Shown: one piece after another, positions 8,797 through 16,944 of the stretch | Layout: each line of letters opens with the position of its first letter | Numbering within the stretch: position 1 is the stretch's first letter | Source of the DNA: Mesorhizobium opportunistum WSM2075 | Lineage (GTDB): Bacteria > Pseudomonadota > Alphaproteobacteria > Rhizobiales > Rhizobiaceae | Direction: 5' to 3' | Length of the DNA: 64,000 bases | Assembly: GCF_000176035.2 (NCBI RefSeq) | Contig: NC_015675.1 | Span: 6,142,001-6,206,000, forward strand | The notes under the pieces: generated by a model | Database searches by the model: none | What the model was told of the DNA's origin: nothing | What the model saw: only the letters and a program-made list of their open reading frames with translations | Made by a program: the position numbers and the translations under genes

Positions 8797-10401
8797 CTAC
8801 GACAACATCGCCGTTGCAGCTTTTTCGCCGACCATCATGGACGGCGCATTGGTGTTGCCGCCGATCAGCGTTGGCATGATCGAGGCATCGGCCACCCGCA
8901 GGTTGTCGAAGCCGTGCACCTTGAGGCCGGCGGGATCGACCACCGCCATGGCGTCGTTGCCCATCTTTGCCGTGCCGACGGGATGATAGACGGTCAGCGC
9001 CTCGGCACGCAGATAGGCGAGGATCTCATCGTCGGTGACGACATTCGGTCCCGGCAGGATTTCCCCTCCTCGAATATCGCCGAAGACCGGCGAAGCCAGG
9101 ATCGAGCGCGCCAGCTTGATGCCTTCGACAAGGGTCAGAGCATCTTGCCCGTCGCTGAAGAAGCGATGATCTATCAGCACGTTGCGGCGGGTTCCGTCGC
9201 GCTCCAGCGTGATTTCGCCGACGCTTCCGGGTCTTAGCACGCATGCGTGCACCGCATAGCCGTGGCCATATTCGACGAGCCGGCCGCGATGGCTGCGGTA
9301 GCCGGGGACAAAATGGAATTGGACGTCCGGAACGCTGCCGGCGTATTTCGTCTTCGCGAAGCCACCGGCCTCGACATAGTTGGTCGTCAGCATGCCCTTG
9401 CGCCGGGCGAAATACTGAAAAGGCGCCGCCAGCATCGCCGGCAGGTTGGCGAGCGACAGGCCGAGTGTCCTGGTGCTGTTCGACCGCACGGTGATCATGC
9501 CGTCGATATGATCGCGCAGGTTCTTGCCGACGCCGGGCACGTTTGCGACCGGCTCTATCCCCGCCGCCTTCAGCTCCTCGGCCGGGCCGATGCCGGAAGC
9601 AAGCAGGATGCGCGGCGATCCGATCGCGCCGGCGCTCAAGACCAACTCGGCGCGGCACACCAGCCGTTGAGTTGCTCCATGCCTGATCACATTGACGCCG
9701 GTGACGCGCCCGTGATCAGCCGCAAGATCAAGCACCTCGACGCCCGACATGACCTGGAGGTTGGGGCGGCCGAGAACCGGCCGGACGAAGGCGGTGTAGG
9801 CCGAGAAGCGCTCACCTTTGTCCTGGGTGACATTGTAGATGCCGAGGCCGAGCTGGCTGTCGCCGTTGAAGTCGCGATTTTCAGGCAGACCCACGCTTCC
9901 GCCCGCCTCTACCCACAGCCTGGAGACGATGTTGGGATCGCGCGGATCGTCGACCCGCAGTTCGCCCTCGAAGCCGTGATAGGCCGGGTTTTGCGACAGA
10001 AGGTTCCGCTCCAGTCTCTTGAAGACCGGCAGTATGTCGGCATAGGACCACCCCGCGCAGCCAAGGGCTGCCCACTCATCGTAGTCCTGCGCGGCGCCGC
10101 GAATGTAGACCATCGAGTTGATCGAACTCGATCCACCAAGAAGCTTGCCGCGGTTGACCGGTATGCGGCGGTTGTCGAGCAGCGGCTGCGGCACGCCCCT
10201 GTAGCCATAGTCGAATTTCGGATTGCCATAGAGCGAGAGAATGCCGGCCGGCACGCGCACCCGTGTGCGGTCGTCGCTGCCGCCAGCCTCGACCAGGCAG
10301 ACGCGGTTTGCCGGGTTCGCGCTCAGCCTGTTGGCCAACACGCAACCGGCCGAGCCCGCGCCAATGACGATGTAGTCAAATTCCGTGGTCTCGACGCTCA
10401 T
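8797..10401 (-). CDS. GMC-family oxidoreductase, choline/alcohol dehydrogenase-like
   Basis: A 534-residue FAD-dependent GMC oxidoreductase. Visible hallmarks are the ADP-binding motif VIGAGSAGCVLANRLS at residues 12-27, the GMC signature GKLLGGSSSINSMVYIRG near 85, the second signature GAIGSPRILLASGIGP near 265, the catalytic histidine in VYHPVGTAKMG, and the C-terminal GGNTNAPSMMVGEKA. These enzymes oxidise primary alcohols, choline or polyols to aldehydes. With the downstream PuuC-like dehydrogenase it could form an alcohol-to-acid pair. The actual alcohol is unknown. It begins 95 bp downstream of the ABC ATPase gene and may be in the same transcript or have its own promoter in that gap. 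Confidence 0.9.
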   Translation of the reverse strand: MSVETTEFDYIVIGAGSAGCVLANRLSANPANRVCLVEAGGSDDRTRVRVPAGILSLYGNPKFDYGYRGVPQPLLDNRRIPVNRGKLLGGSSSINSMVYIRGAAQDYDEWAALGCAGWSYADILPVFKRLERNLLSQNPAYHGFEGELRVDDPRDPNIVSRLWVEAGGSVGLPENRDFNGDSQLGLGIYNVTQDKGERFSAYTAFVRPVLGRPNLQVMSGVEVLDLAADHGRVTGVNVIRHGATQRLVCRAELVLSAGAIGSPRILLASGIGPAEELKAAGIEPVANVPGVGKNLRDHIDGMITVRSNSTRTLGLSLANLPAMLAAPFQYFARRKGMLTTNYVEAGGFAKTKYAGSVPDVQFHFVPGYRSHRGRLVEYGHGYAVHACVLRPGSVGEITLERDGTRRNVLIDHRFFSDGQDALTLVEGIKLARSILASPVFGDIRGGEILPGPNVVTDDEILAYLRAEALTVYHPVGTAKMGNDAMAVVDPAGLKVHGFDNLRVADASIMPTLIGGNTNAPSMMVGEKAATAMLS

Positions 10402-10496
10402 GCCCTGCCCGTTTCATGCCATATCCAGAGACCGCCGATCTTGGTTTCATGCATGTCGTCTTCCCAAAACCGAGAGTTACTTTTGCGCGGCATGCA

Positions 10497-11300
10497 TTAG
10501 TGCTCGTCCTCTTCGTCGTTCTTCAGGAGCTCGAGGATTTCCCGTTTCATGGCGATGAAGTTCGGTTCCATGACCAGATCCATGCTGCGTGGGCGCGGGA
10601 GGCCGACGCGGATCTCCTTCTTGATCTGGCCGGGCCGGCCTGACATGACAAGCACGCGGTCCGCCAGCAGGATCGCCTCGTCTATATCGTGGGTGACGAA
10701 CAGGACCGTCTTCTTGGAATGATCCCAGATCCTCAGCAAAAGCTTCTGCATCGAGTGGCGGGTCTGGCTGTCGAGCGCGCCGAAGGGTTCGTCCATCAGC
10801 AGCACTTGCGGATCGTTGGCGAGCGCGCGCGCAATCGCCACGCGCTGCTTCATGCCGCCCGAGAGCTGCGAGGGATAATGATTGGCGAATTTCGCCAGGC
10901 CGACTTCATGGAGAAAATGCTCGACGATGGCCCTGCGTTCGGCCGCCGGCATGCCCTTGCGCTTCGGGCCGTATTCGACGTTCTGCGCCACGGTGAGCCA
11001 GGGGAACAGCGTATAGGCCTGAAACACCATGCCGCGATCCGGGCCCGGCTCGGTGACCGGCTTGCCGCCGACGGAGATCATGCCGCCGGTGCGTTCCTCG
11101 AGGCCGGCGACAAGATAGAGCAGGCTCGACTTGCCGCAGCCGGATGGGCCGACGATCACGCAGAACTCATTGGGCACGACATGGAACGAGATGCCGTCCA
11201 GCGCCAGCACGGCGTTGTCGCCCGTGCCGTAGCGCAAGGCCACATTGTCTATGCCGATGTCGGAGCTCTTTGGTTTCGTCGCGAGAGCAAGGGTTTCCAT
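10497..11300 (-). CDS. ABC transporter ATP-binding protein (NitT/TauT/SsuB type)
   Basis: A 267-residue ATPase of the nitrate/sulfonate/taurine importer class. Walker A is GPSGCGKSS, the signature is LSGGMKQRVAIARA, Walker B is LLMDEPFGALD, and the switch His lies in FVTHDIDEAI. The frame runs up to 11378, but the ATG at 11300 sits 13 bp after the permease stop and has GAGGA upstream. It ends in an acidic tail (NDEEDEH). It forms the energising subunit of the importer whose permease and binding protein are the next two genes upstream. Confidence 0.9.
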   Translation of the reverse strand: METLALATKPKSSDIGIDNVALRYGTGDNAVLALDGISFHVVPNEFCVIVGPSGCGKSSLLYLVAGLEERTGGMISVGGKPVTEPGPDRGMVFQAYTLFPWLTVAQNVEYGPKRKGMPAAERRAIVEHFLHEVGLAKFANHYPSQLSGGMKQRVAIARALANDPQVLLMDEPFGALDSQTRHSMQKLLLRIWDHSKKTVLFVTHDIDEAILLADRVLVMSGRPGQIKKEIRVGLPRPRSMDLVMEPNFIAMKREILELLKNDEEDEH

Positions 11301-11313
11301 GTCAGCGAATTCC

Positions 11314-12180
11314 TCAATTGGCCCACGGAGCGAAGATGCGGCGAATGCCCCGGAACAATTGATCGGTGCAAAGACCAAGGATGCCGATCATGGCGATGGC
11401 CATGAAGATGACGTCGACCTGGAAGCCGCGCATTGCCTTGAGCGAGATGTAGCCAAGTCCGCTGCGCGCGGCGACGAGCTCGGCCACGACGAGATAGGTC
11501 CAGGCCCAGCCCATGGTGACGCGCAGCACGTCGAGCACGTTCGGAAGCGTGGCCGGAAAGACGATGTGGAAGACCGTGTCACCGCGTTTCGTGCCGAGCG
11601 TATAGGCTGCATTGACGAGGTCGCGCTGAACGCCGCGGGCACTGTCGGCGATCATCACCAATTGCTGGAAGAAGATACCGAAGATGATGACGGCAACGCG
11701 CTGCTCGATGCCGATCCCGATCCACAGGATGAAAAGCGGCACGAAGGACGTCACCGGCAGGTAGCGGATGAAGTTGACGAGCGGATCGAGCGCGGCCTGG
11801 ACGATGCGATAGGTGCCCATCGTCAACCCAAGCGGCACCGCCACGATGCTAGAAATGACGAAACCGATCAGCACCACCTGGACACTGGCCAGGACGTGCT
11901 CCCACAAGGATCCGTCAAGCGCCATACTGATGGTGGTGGACAAGACGGATTCGGGGCGAGGCAGGAACATTTCCTTGACCGCCCCGGAATAGGTCAAAGC
12001 GAACCAGCCGCCGATGACCGCGATCCAGACCAAAACGCTGAGCGTGATGGAGAGAGGACGCGACACAGCCCGAAAAGGCGTGGCGATGGCTTTCCAGGCG
12101 GATCGACCGGGCTGATTTTTTTCCACGCTCGTGGTCACGATATGGCTGATGGGAGACGTTGTATTCGGTGCCAGTGTCAC
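11314..12180 (-). CDS. ABC transporter permease (NitT/TauT family)
   Basis: A permease with the binding-protein-dependent transport domain of SsuC/TauC/NrtB proteins. About six transmembrane segments are visible, starting with LSITLSVLVWIAVIGGWFAL. The coupling-helix (EAA-like) region is in the segment DLVNAAYTLGTKRGDTVFHIVFPA. The start is uncertain: a GTG at 12180 with AAGGG upstream is chosen because the longer frame to 12252 reads through the tandem repeats that follow the binding-protein gene. It partners with the ATPase at 10497 and the binding protein at 12313. Confidence 0.85.
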   Translation of the reverse strand: MTLAPNTTSPISHIVTTSVEKNQPGRSAWKAIATPFRAVSRPLSITLSVLVWIAVIGGWFALTYSGAVKEMFLPRPESVLSTTISMALDGSLWEHVLASVQVVLIGFVISSIVAVPLGLTMGTYRIVQAALDPLVNFIRYLPVTSFVPLFILWIGIGIEQRVAVIIFGIFFQQLVMIADSARGVQRDLVNAAYTLGTKRGDTVFHIVFPATLPNVLDVLRVTMGWAWTYLVVAELVAARSGLGYISLKAMRGFQVDVIFMAIAMIGILGLCTDQLFRGIRRIFAPWAN

Positions 12181-12246
12181 AGGGGAACCCTTTGGGCTGG
12201 ATGGACCGCAGGCGCGAGGCTCGGCCTGCGGTCCAGCGAGCTCACT

Positions 12247-12325
12247 TTGCAAGGCCTAACCGCGTTGCAAGGCCAGATCACTTTGCAAGGCCAGTCACTT
12301 TGCAAGGCCAGATCATTTTGCAAGG
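12247..12325. repeat. Tandem repeat, 17-18 bp unit, about 4.5 copies
   Basis: Units of the form TTGCAAGGCCAGATCACT start at 12247, 12265, 12283, 12300 and 12318 (last one partial). The last full unit spans the stop codon of the binding-protein gene (TGA on the minus strand at 12315-12313), so the array looks like amplification of the gene's last codons plus downstream bases. The first unit has diverged to TTGCAAGGCCTAACCGCG. It fills most of the gap to the permease gene. Confidence 0.9.
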
Positions 12326-13302
12326 AAGGACGGATCGACGAGGTCGTCGTATTTGATGTCCATCTTGAGTTTGCCGAAGCCGCCCCACACATCGCCACCG
12401 AGCTTGATCAGCTTGCCGGCTTCACTGCTCTCGCCGCCGGCGAAGAACTCGGCATTGCGCGCCTTGCCGTAGAAGTTCACCCCCGCGGCGGAGGAGGCAA
12501 AGTCCTTCGGATCCTTCAACCAACCGCCGACGCCCTTGGCCATCACCTCATAAGCCTTCGCAGGATTTTCCTTGATGAACTCGTTTGCCTTGTAGAGACC
12601 CTTCACCAGCGCCTCGACGTCCGCAGGATTCTTCGTGATGTAGTCGCAGTTCAGCGCCACCACATCGACGATCACGCCCGGCGTCTTCGATGAGTCGATC
12701 AGGACCTGTCCTTTGTTTGCCTTCTTGGCCAGCGTCAGATGCGGTTCCCAGGTGACGGCAACGGGAATGCGATCGGCCATGAAGGCGGCGGCGGCATCGT
12801 CCGCCGTCATGTTGGTGACCTTCACATCGGCCTGGGTGAGACCGGCTTGCTTGAGCAGGATGTTGAACCAGAACTGCGATACCGAACCTTCGTTCAGCCC
12901 GACTTCCATGCCCTTGAGATCGGCGACGCTCTTGACCTCGCTGGGTGCCAGGACGCCATCGCCGCCATGGCTGTCATCCAGGGCATAGACCGATTTGAAG
13001 CAGACATCCTTCGAACGGTACTTCATGATTTCGTCTATGGTCGAGGCGCTGCCGTCGAGTTCGCCGGCGGCGACGGCCGCCATGTACAGCGATGCTTCCT
13101 CTATGATTTCGAGCGAGACATCGAGGCCCCCCTCCTTGAAGTAGCCCATGTCACGCGCAAGGAAGAGCGGGCCGTATCCGACCCAGGTCGTCATGCCCAG
13201 TTTCAAGCTGCCGGCTTCGGCGTGGAGGCTCACCGAGAGGGCGCTCAGGGCAATGCCGGCCGCAAGCGCGGCACGGCGAAACTTCGAGATCATTGTCGTC
13301 AT
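12313..13302 (-). CDS. ABC transporter substrate-binding protein (NitT/TauA/SsuA type)
   Basis: A 329-residue periplasmic binding protein. An N-terminal signal peptide (AALAAGIALSALSVSLHAEA) is followed by the NMT1/SsuA-like fold, starting LKLGMTTWVGYGPLFLARDMGYF. ATG at 13302 is used, with AAGGGGAACGTG upstream; the frame also contains an in-frame GTG three bases earlier. Proteins of this class bind nitrate, sulfonates, hydroxymethylpyrimidine or aromatic acids. The adjoining enzymes suggest an organic nitrogen compound, but the ligand cannot be told from sequence. It is the first gene of the importer operon and has the TTAGG-N5-CCTAA dyad 172 bp upstream. Confidence 0.9.
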   Translation of the reverse strand: MTTMISKFRRAALAAGIALSALSVSLHAEAGSLKLGMTTWVGYGPLFLARDMGYFKEGGLDVSLEIIEEASLYMAAVAAGELDGSASTIDEIMKYRSKDVCFKSVYALDDSHGGDGVLAPSEVKSVADLKGMEVGLNEGSVSQFWFNILLKQAGLTQADVKVTNMTADDAAAAFMADRIPVAVTWEPHLTLAKKANKGQVLIDSSKTPGVIVDVVALNCDYITKNPADVEALVKGLYKANEFIKENPAKAYEVMAKGVGGWLKDPKDFASSAAGVNFYGKARNAEFFAGGESSEAGKLIKLGGDVWGGFGKLKMDIKYDDLVDPSFLAK

Positions 13303-13675
13303 CACGTTCCCCTTGTCTTTTTCTGAGGTCGGGCGCTGTCCGCGCCAAAACGACCCGCTTCGGACGCATCGCCGAAGGCTGCCGCCTGACGTTCTTATTT
13401 TTTTCTTTCAGCCGGCAGGTGGAGCAAAGCACGCTGTGTGCGCTGCACAAATAATGATTTTCGATAATTCTGCTTAGGCTGGGCCTAACCGACAGCCCGC
13501 CGCCACTTCGTCCTGAAGTGCAAACCGATCGATCAGGCGAAGCCGGTCGGGGTTGCGCGGCGTGATGGACAAGGCTCGCGACATCCGTGACCAGGACATC
13601 CAAGCCTCACATGCGCCAGCGCCGATGATCAAAAGGCGCTGGCGGCGATCGATCGGGGTGAGGCCTGGACGGGGC
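13303..13675. promoter_or_regulatory. Intergenic region upstream of the importer operon
   Basis: This 373-bp stretch carries no convincing gene. Its features are the perfect dyad at 13474-13488 and, next to the MFS gene stop, a short GC hairpin (CGGGG/CCCCG arms, 13670-13684). A promoter for the minus-strand importer operon is expected between the dyad and 13302; no clear -35/-10 pair was recognised. Confidence 0.4.
13474..13488. promoter_or_regulatory. Second TTAGG-N5-CCTAA dyad operator
   Basis: TTAGGCTGGGCCTAA is a perfect inverted repeat with the same half-sites and the same 5-bp spacing as 2409-2423. It lies 172 bp upstream of the binding-protein start and on the promoter side of the importer/catabolic operon. 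No third copy was noticed in the window. Confidence 0.6.
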
Positions 13676-15205
13676 TCAACCCCGCTTGGGTATCTGGATG
13701 TCCTCGAGCAGAAGCGTCAGCGCCATGGCGACGAAGTAGAGCACTGCTACCCAGATGAACATCACGTTGAAGGCGCTCGAATAGTGGCCGAGCACCACAT
13801 CGCGAACCGCGTCCGGCAGGCTCGCCGCAAGGTGTGGGCTCAGTCCGGTCAGGCCCTCCGGCAACCGAGCGGCGGCATCGGCGGGAAGCTCTGACGTCTG
13901 GCGGTTCAGGGCCCAGGTCATCACCGCTCCGTTGAGCGCCAGCCCCAGCGATGCCCCGATGGTCCGCGCCTGGGTGATCAGCGAGGTCACCGCGCCGATG
14001 TCCTGCAAGGGGGCCGCCGCCTGGATCGCCACGATCAGCACCTGGAACTGCAGGCCCATGCTGATGCCGAACAGACCCATCATCACCGCCAGCACCCAGA
14101 TCGGCGTGTGCGAAGTGATGAAGATAAAACCTATCATCAGCAGGCCACCAATTCCCATCGCCACCACCGGCATCCATTTGTAGCGGCCGGTCGCTGCAAT
14201 GACCCGCCCGGCCAGGATCGAGATGACCATCGAAGTCAAGGACGCCGGCAGGAACAGGAAGCCGACTTTGGCAGGGCTCAGCCCGGTCAGCGTCTGCATG
14301 TAGAGCGCGAAATAGAAGAACATGCCCAGCGTCACCGATCCGGCGACCACCGACACGCCCGAGACGATGCGGACCGTCGAGTTGCCGAACAGCCGCAAGG
14401 GCACGATCGGCTCCTGCGCCCGCCGCTCGACCATGATGAACGAGGCGATTGCCGCCAGCGCGAGAACCGGCAGTGCGAAGGTGAGCACGTCCGGCCCGGC
14501 CGGGTCCAGGACGTGATAACCCCAATAGACGATGGCTGTGGTGCCGATGGCCAGCAGCAGGCCGCCGAGATAGTCGATACGGTGCTTCTTCTCGTTGAAG
14601 CGGCCGCGCATGGCGAACGCCAGGACCGCCAGCACGACGATGCCGATCGGCAGGTTGACCAGGAACACCCAGCGCCAGCCGAACAGGCTGGTGATATAGC
14701 CGCCGGCCAACGGGCCAAGGACCGACGACAGCGCGAACACCGCCGAACTGTAGCCCTGATAGTTTGCGCGGTCGCGCGGACTGAACAATTCGCCGATCAT
14801 GGCAAAGGCGGAGACCATCAGGCCGCCGCCACCGATGCCCTGCAGGACGCGTGCGGCGATCAGGCTCTCCATCGACCATGCGGTGCCGCAGACGAGCGAA
14901 CCCAGCAGGAACAGGGTGATCGCCGTCAGCACCACGTTCTTGCGGCCATACATGTCGCCGAGCTTGCCGTAGAACGGCGCGACGGCGGCGGTCGAGAGCA
15001 GATAGGCGGCGCCGACCCAGCCGAACAGATGCAGGTTGCCCAATTCGCCGGCGATGGTGGGCAAGGCCGTGACCACGATCTGCATGTCGATGGTGGCCAT
15101 GAACATGGCGATCAGAGCGCCGAAATAGACGATCAATGTCGTGAGATCGGGTCTGGCTCCGGCCTCTACGGGCGATGCCTCCGGAAGGGTCGAGTCGAGG
15201 GTCAT
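13676..15205 (-). CDS. MFS multidrug efflux transporter, DHA2 (EmrB/QacA) family
   Basis: A 509-residue membrane protein with about 14 hydrophobic segments, as expected for DHA2 drug:H+ antiporters. Family motifs are visible: motif C-like LGPLAGGYITSLFGWRWVFLVN, motif A-like GKLGDMYGRKNV, and MATIDMQIVVTALPTIAGEL in the first helix. It is translated from an ATG with GGAGA upstream. It diverges from a MarR-family regulator, the classical arrangement for an inducible efflux pump. The exported compound is unknown. The gene's 5' leader contains three 15-16-bp repeats. Confidence 0.9.
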   Translation of the reverse strand: MTLDSTLPEASPVEAGARPDLTTLIVYFGALIAMFMATIDMQIVVTALPTIAGELGNLHLFGWVGAAYLLSTAAVAPFYGKLGDMYGRKNVVLTAITLFLLGSLVCGTAWSMESLIAARVLQGIGGGGLMVSAFAMIGELFSPRDRANYQGYSSAVFALSSVLGPLAGGYITSLFGWRWVFLVNLPIGIVVLAVLAFAMRGRFNEKKHRIDYLGGLLLAIGTTAIVYWGYHVLDPAGPDVLTFALPVLALAAIASFIMVERRAQEPIVPLRLFGNSTVRIVSGVSVVAGSVTLGMFFYFALYMQTLTGLSPAKVGFLFLPASLTSMVISILAGRVIAATGRYKWMPVVAMGIGGLLMIGFIFITSHTPIWVLAVMMGLFGISMGLQFQVLIVAIQAAAPLQDIGAVTSLITQARTIGASLGLALNGAVMTWALNRQTSELPADAAARLPEGLTGLSPHLAASLPDAVRDVVLGHYSSAFNVMFIWVAVLYFVAMALTLLLEDIQIPKRG

Positions 15206-15210
15206 TGATA

Positions 15211-15256
15211 TCTCCGTAGACTGGGTATCCGTAGACTGGGGTTTCTCCAGACTGGG
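15211..15256. repeat. Tandem repeat in the leader of the efflux gene
   Basis: Three successive units share CCGTAGACTGGG or CTCCAGACTGGG: 15211-15225, 15226-15240 and 15241-15256. The array begins 6 bp upstream of the MFS start codon and includes the bases that serve as its ribosome-binding site, so unit number could affect the leader. Confidence 0.8.
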
Positions 15257-15274
15257 CGCGGTTTATGTGCTGGT

Positions 15275-15336
15275 GGCATATACATGTCAACATCAAATAT
15301 ATGCTTTTGGCATATAATTGACATCCGCATATATTT
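15275..15336. promoter_or_regulatory. MarR-type operator cluster in divergent promoter
   Basis: An AT-rich stretch in otherwise GC-rich DNA carries AAATATATGC at 15295-15304 and its exact inverse GCATATATTT at 15327-15336. Two direct copies of TGGCATATA-N(3-5)-TGWC lie at about 15274 and 15308. MarR proteins bind such AT-rich palindromes between divergent regulator and pump genes. The element probably covers the promoters of both genes; a TTGACA hexamer is at 15318-15323. Confidence 0.65.
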
Positions 15337-15353
15337 TTGCTAGCGCGCTGGAT

Positions 15354-16004
15354 ATGAGCATCAAAAATACCGGATCAGGCAATCCGGACCGATCTTCCGC
15401 CCTGTGTCAAATACATGGCGATCAGGACCTCGCGGATCTGGCGCGCAGCAGTGGCCTCTCCGAAGCAGCAGCCGAGGCCGTCGCCACCATCGATGCAGTG
15501 ATGACCAAGGTGCGCCGCTCGATCCAGCGCCGGGACTTCGGTCGTTTGATCCTGGCCCGCATCGATCCTTCGCTGGAAGTGAGCCATCTCGATGCAATTA
15601 TCGCGCTCAGCGCGGTCGTCAACGGCACCTCGCAGGACGAAGTGACGGTCGGCATCATCGCCGAGCGCCTGGGGATCGACCCCTCACGCGCCAGCCGCAT
15701 CTCCGCCGATCTCGTCGAGCGCGGCTACGCCTTCCGTGTCGCATCGCAATTCGACGCCCGGCGCATTTGCCTCAAACTCACCGCCAGGAGCGAACGTCTC
15801 GTGACGGCGGTGCGTCAGACCAAATGGCGGATTTTCGCTGGCTCACTGGCGCAATGGGATGAGCAGGACCTGGTGACGTTCGCTCTCCTGTTCGAACGCT
15901 TCGCGGATTGGGCCATGGACGAAGCTGGAATGAGCAAGGCGGCCGATGCCGTCAAGCAGATGATAGACGAGACGGAACCAGTGAAGTCGCCGGGAGAGAA
16001 ATAG
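15354..16004 (+). CDS. MarR-family transcriptional regulator
   Basis: A 216-residue regulator with a winged helix-turn-helix of the MarR type. The DNA-binding core is VGIIAERLGIDPSRASRISADLVERGY (about residues 103-130), followed by the wing with FDARRICLKLT. The frame is open from a TTG at 15318; the ATG at 15354 is preferred because the upstream part is the AT-rich operator region. The N-terminal extension of about 50 residues is longer than in short MarR proteins. It probably represses itself and the divergent efflux pump and is released by a toxic ligand. Confidence 0.85.
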   Translation: MSIKNTGSGNPDRSSALCQIHGDQDLADLARSSGLSEAAAEAVATIDAVMTKVRRSIQRRDFGRLILARIDPSLEVSHLDAIIALSAVVNGTSQDEVTVGIIAERLGIDPSRASRISADLVERGYAFRVASQFDARRICLKLTARSERLVTAVRQTKWRIFAGSLAQWDEQDLVTFALLFERFADWAMDEAGMSKAADAVKQMIDETEPVKSPGEK

Positions 16005-16097
16005 ACCCAGCGCGTTCCATCCCCAGGTTAAATCTCGACCACTGGACGGCTTATGCGCGGCTGCCTGGCAGTTTTCCAAATCAAAAGATGATGATTG

Positions 16098-16934
16098 CTA
16101 AGCCGCCTTGACGATGCGGAATCCTTCAACCTCCTTGACCACCGGCAAGCCCTTCCAGCGTTCGGAATCGTGAAGAATGATCAGCCGTTCCAGGTTGCCG
16201 CCGATCTCGGTATTGATGCGGTCGATGGTCTTGAGCTGGTCCCACACGCTGCCGACGGCGTTGTTGAGCGGCTGATAGACGCCGTCGTGCTTATGGCCGG
16301 TGAGCTGGCGGGACGAGTAGACGCAATCACCGGAAAGTACGATGCGGCCGCGCGACGTCTCCACGATGACGAACTGCTGGCCCATCGTGTGGCCCTGCCC
16401 CAGCCTCACATGGATGCCTGGCAGAAGATCGTCGCGGTCACCGTCGACCAGCGTCAACCGGTGTTCCACCGAGGCGTCGAAGGCAGCGCGCAGATCGTCG
16501 GGATCGATGATGGCGGTGAGGAAGCCATATTGCGGCGGCAGCGCCATCGCCTCGTGCCAGGACAGCAACTCCTGCTTCTGCATATAGAGGCGGGCTTTGG
16601 GAAACTGATCGATGGAACCCATATGATCGAAATGCGCATGGCTGACGATGATGTCGGTGATGTCGTCCGGCGCCAGCCCCAGTTCGGCAAGCATGCGAAC
16701 CGGGGAAATCCACCAGGGTATGCCGAACTTGTCGGAGAAATTCGGGCCGGTTTCGTCCTTCATGAAACCGGTGTCGACCAGCACGTTGCGGTCGCCGCGC
16801 TGCGCCAGAATAAACGAAAAGGGCAGGTCCGTAGGGCCGTCATCATACATCCCGTTGACCAGATCGACCCATGGCTGGTTCTTCGATCGTGCGAACTCGA
16901 TGACATAGATCTGCCAATGCTCAGCCTGTGCCAT
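16098..16934 (-). CDS. Metallo-beta-lactamase-fold hydrolase, N-acyl-homoserine lactonase-like
   Basis: A 278-residue hydrolase with the di-zinc motif HAHFDH in IIVSHAHFDHMGS, further metal ligands in GHTMGQQ and SGDCVY, and a C-terminal histidine in ILHDSERW. This matches the AHL-lactonase (AttM/AiiA-like) branch, whose members open lactone rings. ATG at 16934 has a strong GAGGAGG site; the frame's upstream extension is ignored. It starts 10 bp downstream of the sugar permease stop and is therefore the distal gene of the sugar-import operon. In that context a sugar lactone is as likely a substrate as an acyl-homoserine lactone; this is inference. Confidence 0.85.
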   Translation of the reverse strand: MAQAEHWQIYVIEFARSKNQPWVDLVNGMYDDGPTDLPFSFILAQRGDRNVLVDTGFMKDETGPNFSDKFGIPWWISPVRMLAELGLAPDDITDIIVSHAHFDHMGSIDQFPKARLYMQKQELLSWHEAMALPPQYGFLTAIIDPDDLRAAFDASVEHRLTLVDGDRDDLLPGIHVRLGQGHTMGQQFVIVETSRGRIVLSGDCVYSSRQLTGHKHDGVYQPLNNAVGSVWDQLKTIDRINTEIGGNLERLIILHDSERWKGLPVVKEVEGFRIVKAA

Positions 16935-16944
16935 GTGATCCTCC

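Noticed and set aside
13303..13603. Minus-strand frame of 150 codons upstream of the binding protein
   Set aside because: It is out of frame with and overlaps the signal-peptide region of the binding protein, contains the operator dyad, and shows no similarity to a known protein.
14108..15208. Plus-strand open frame of 366 codons opposite the MFS gene
   Set aside because: It reads as Gln/Asp/Arg/His-rich noise antisense to a clear 14-helix transporter.
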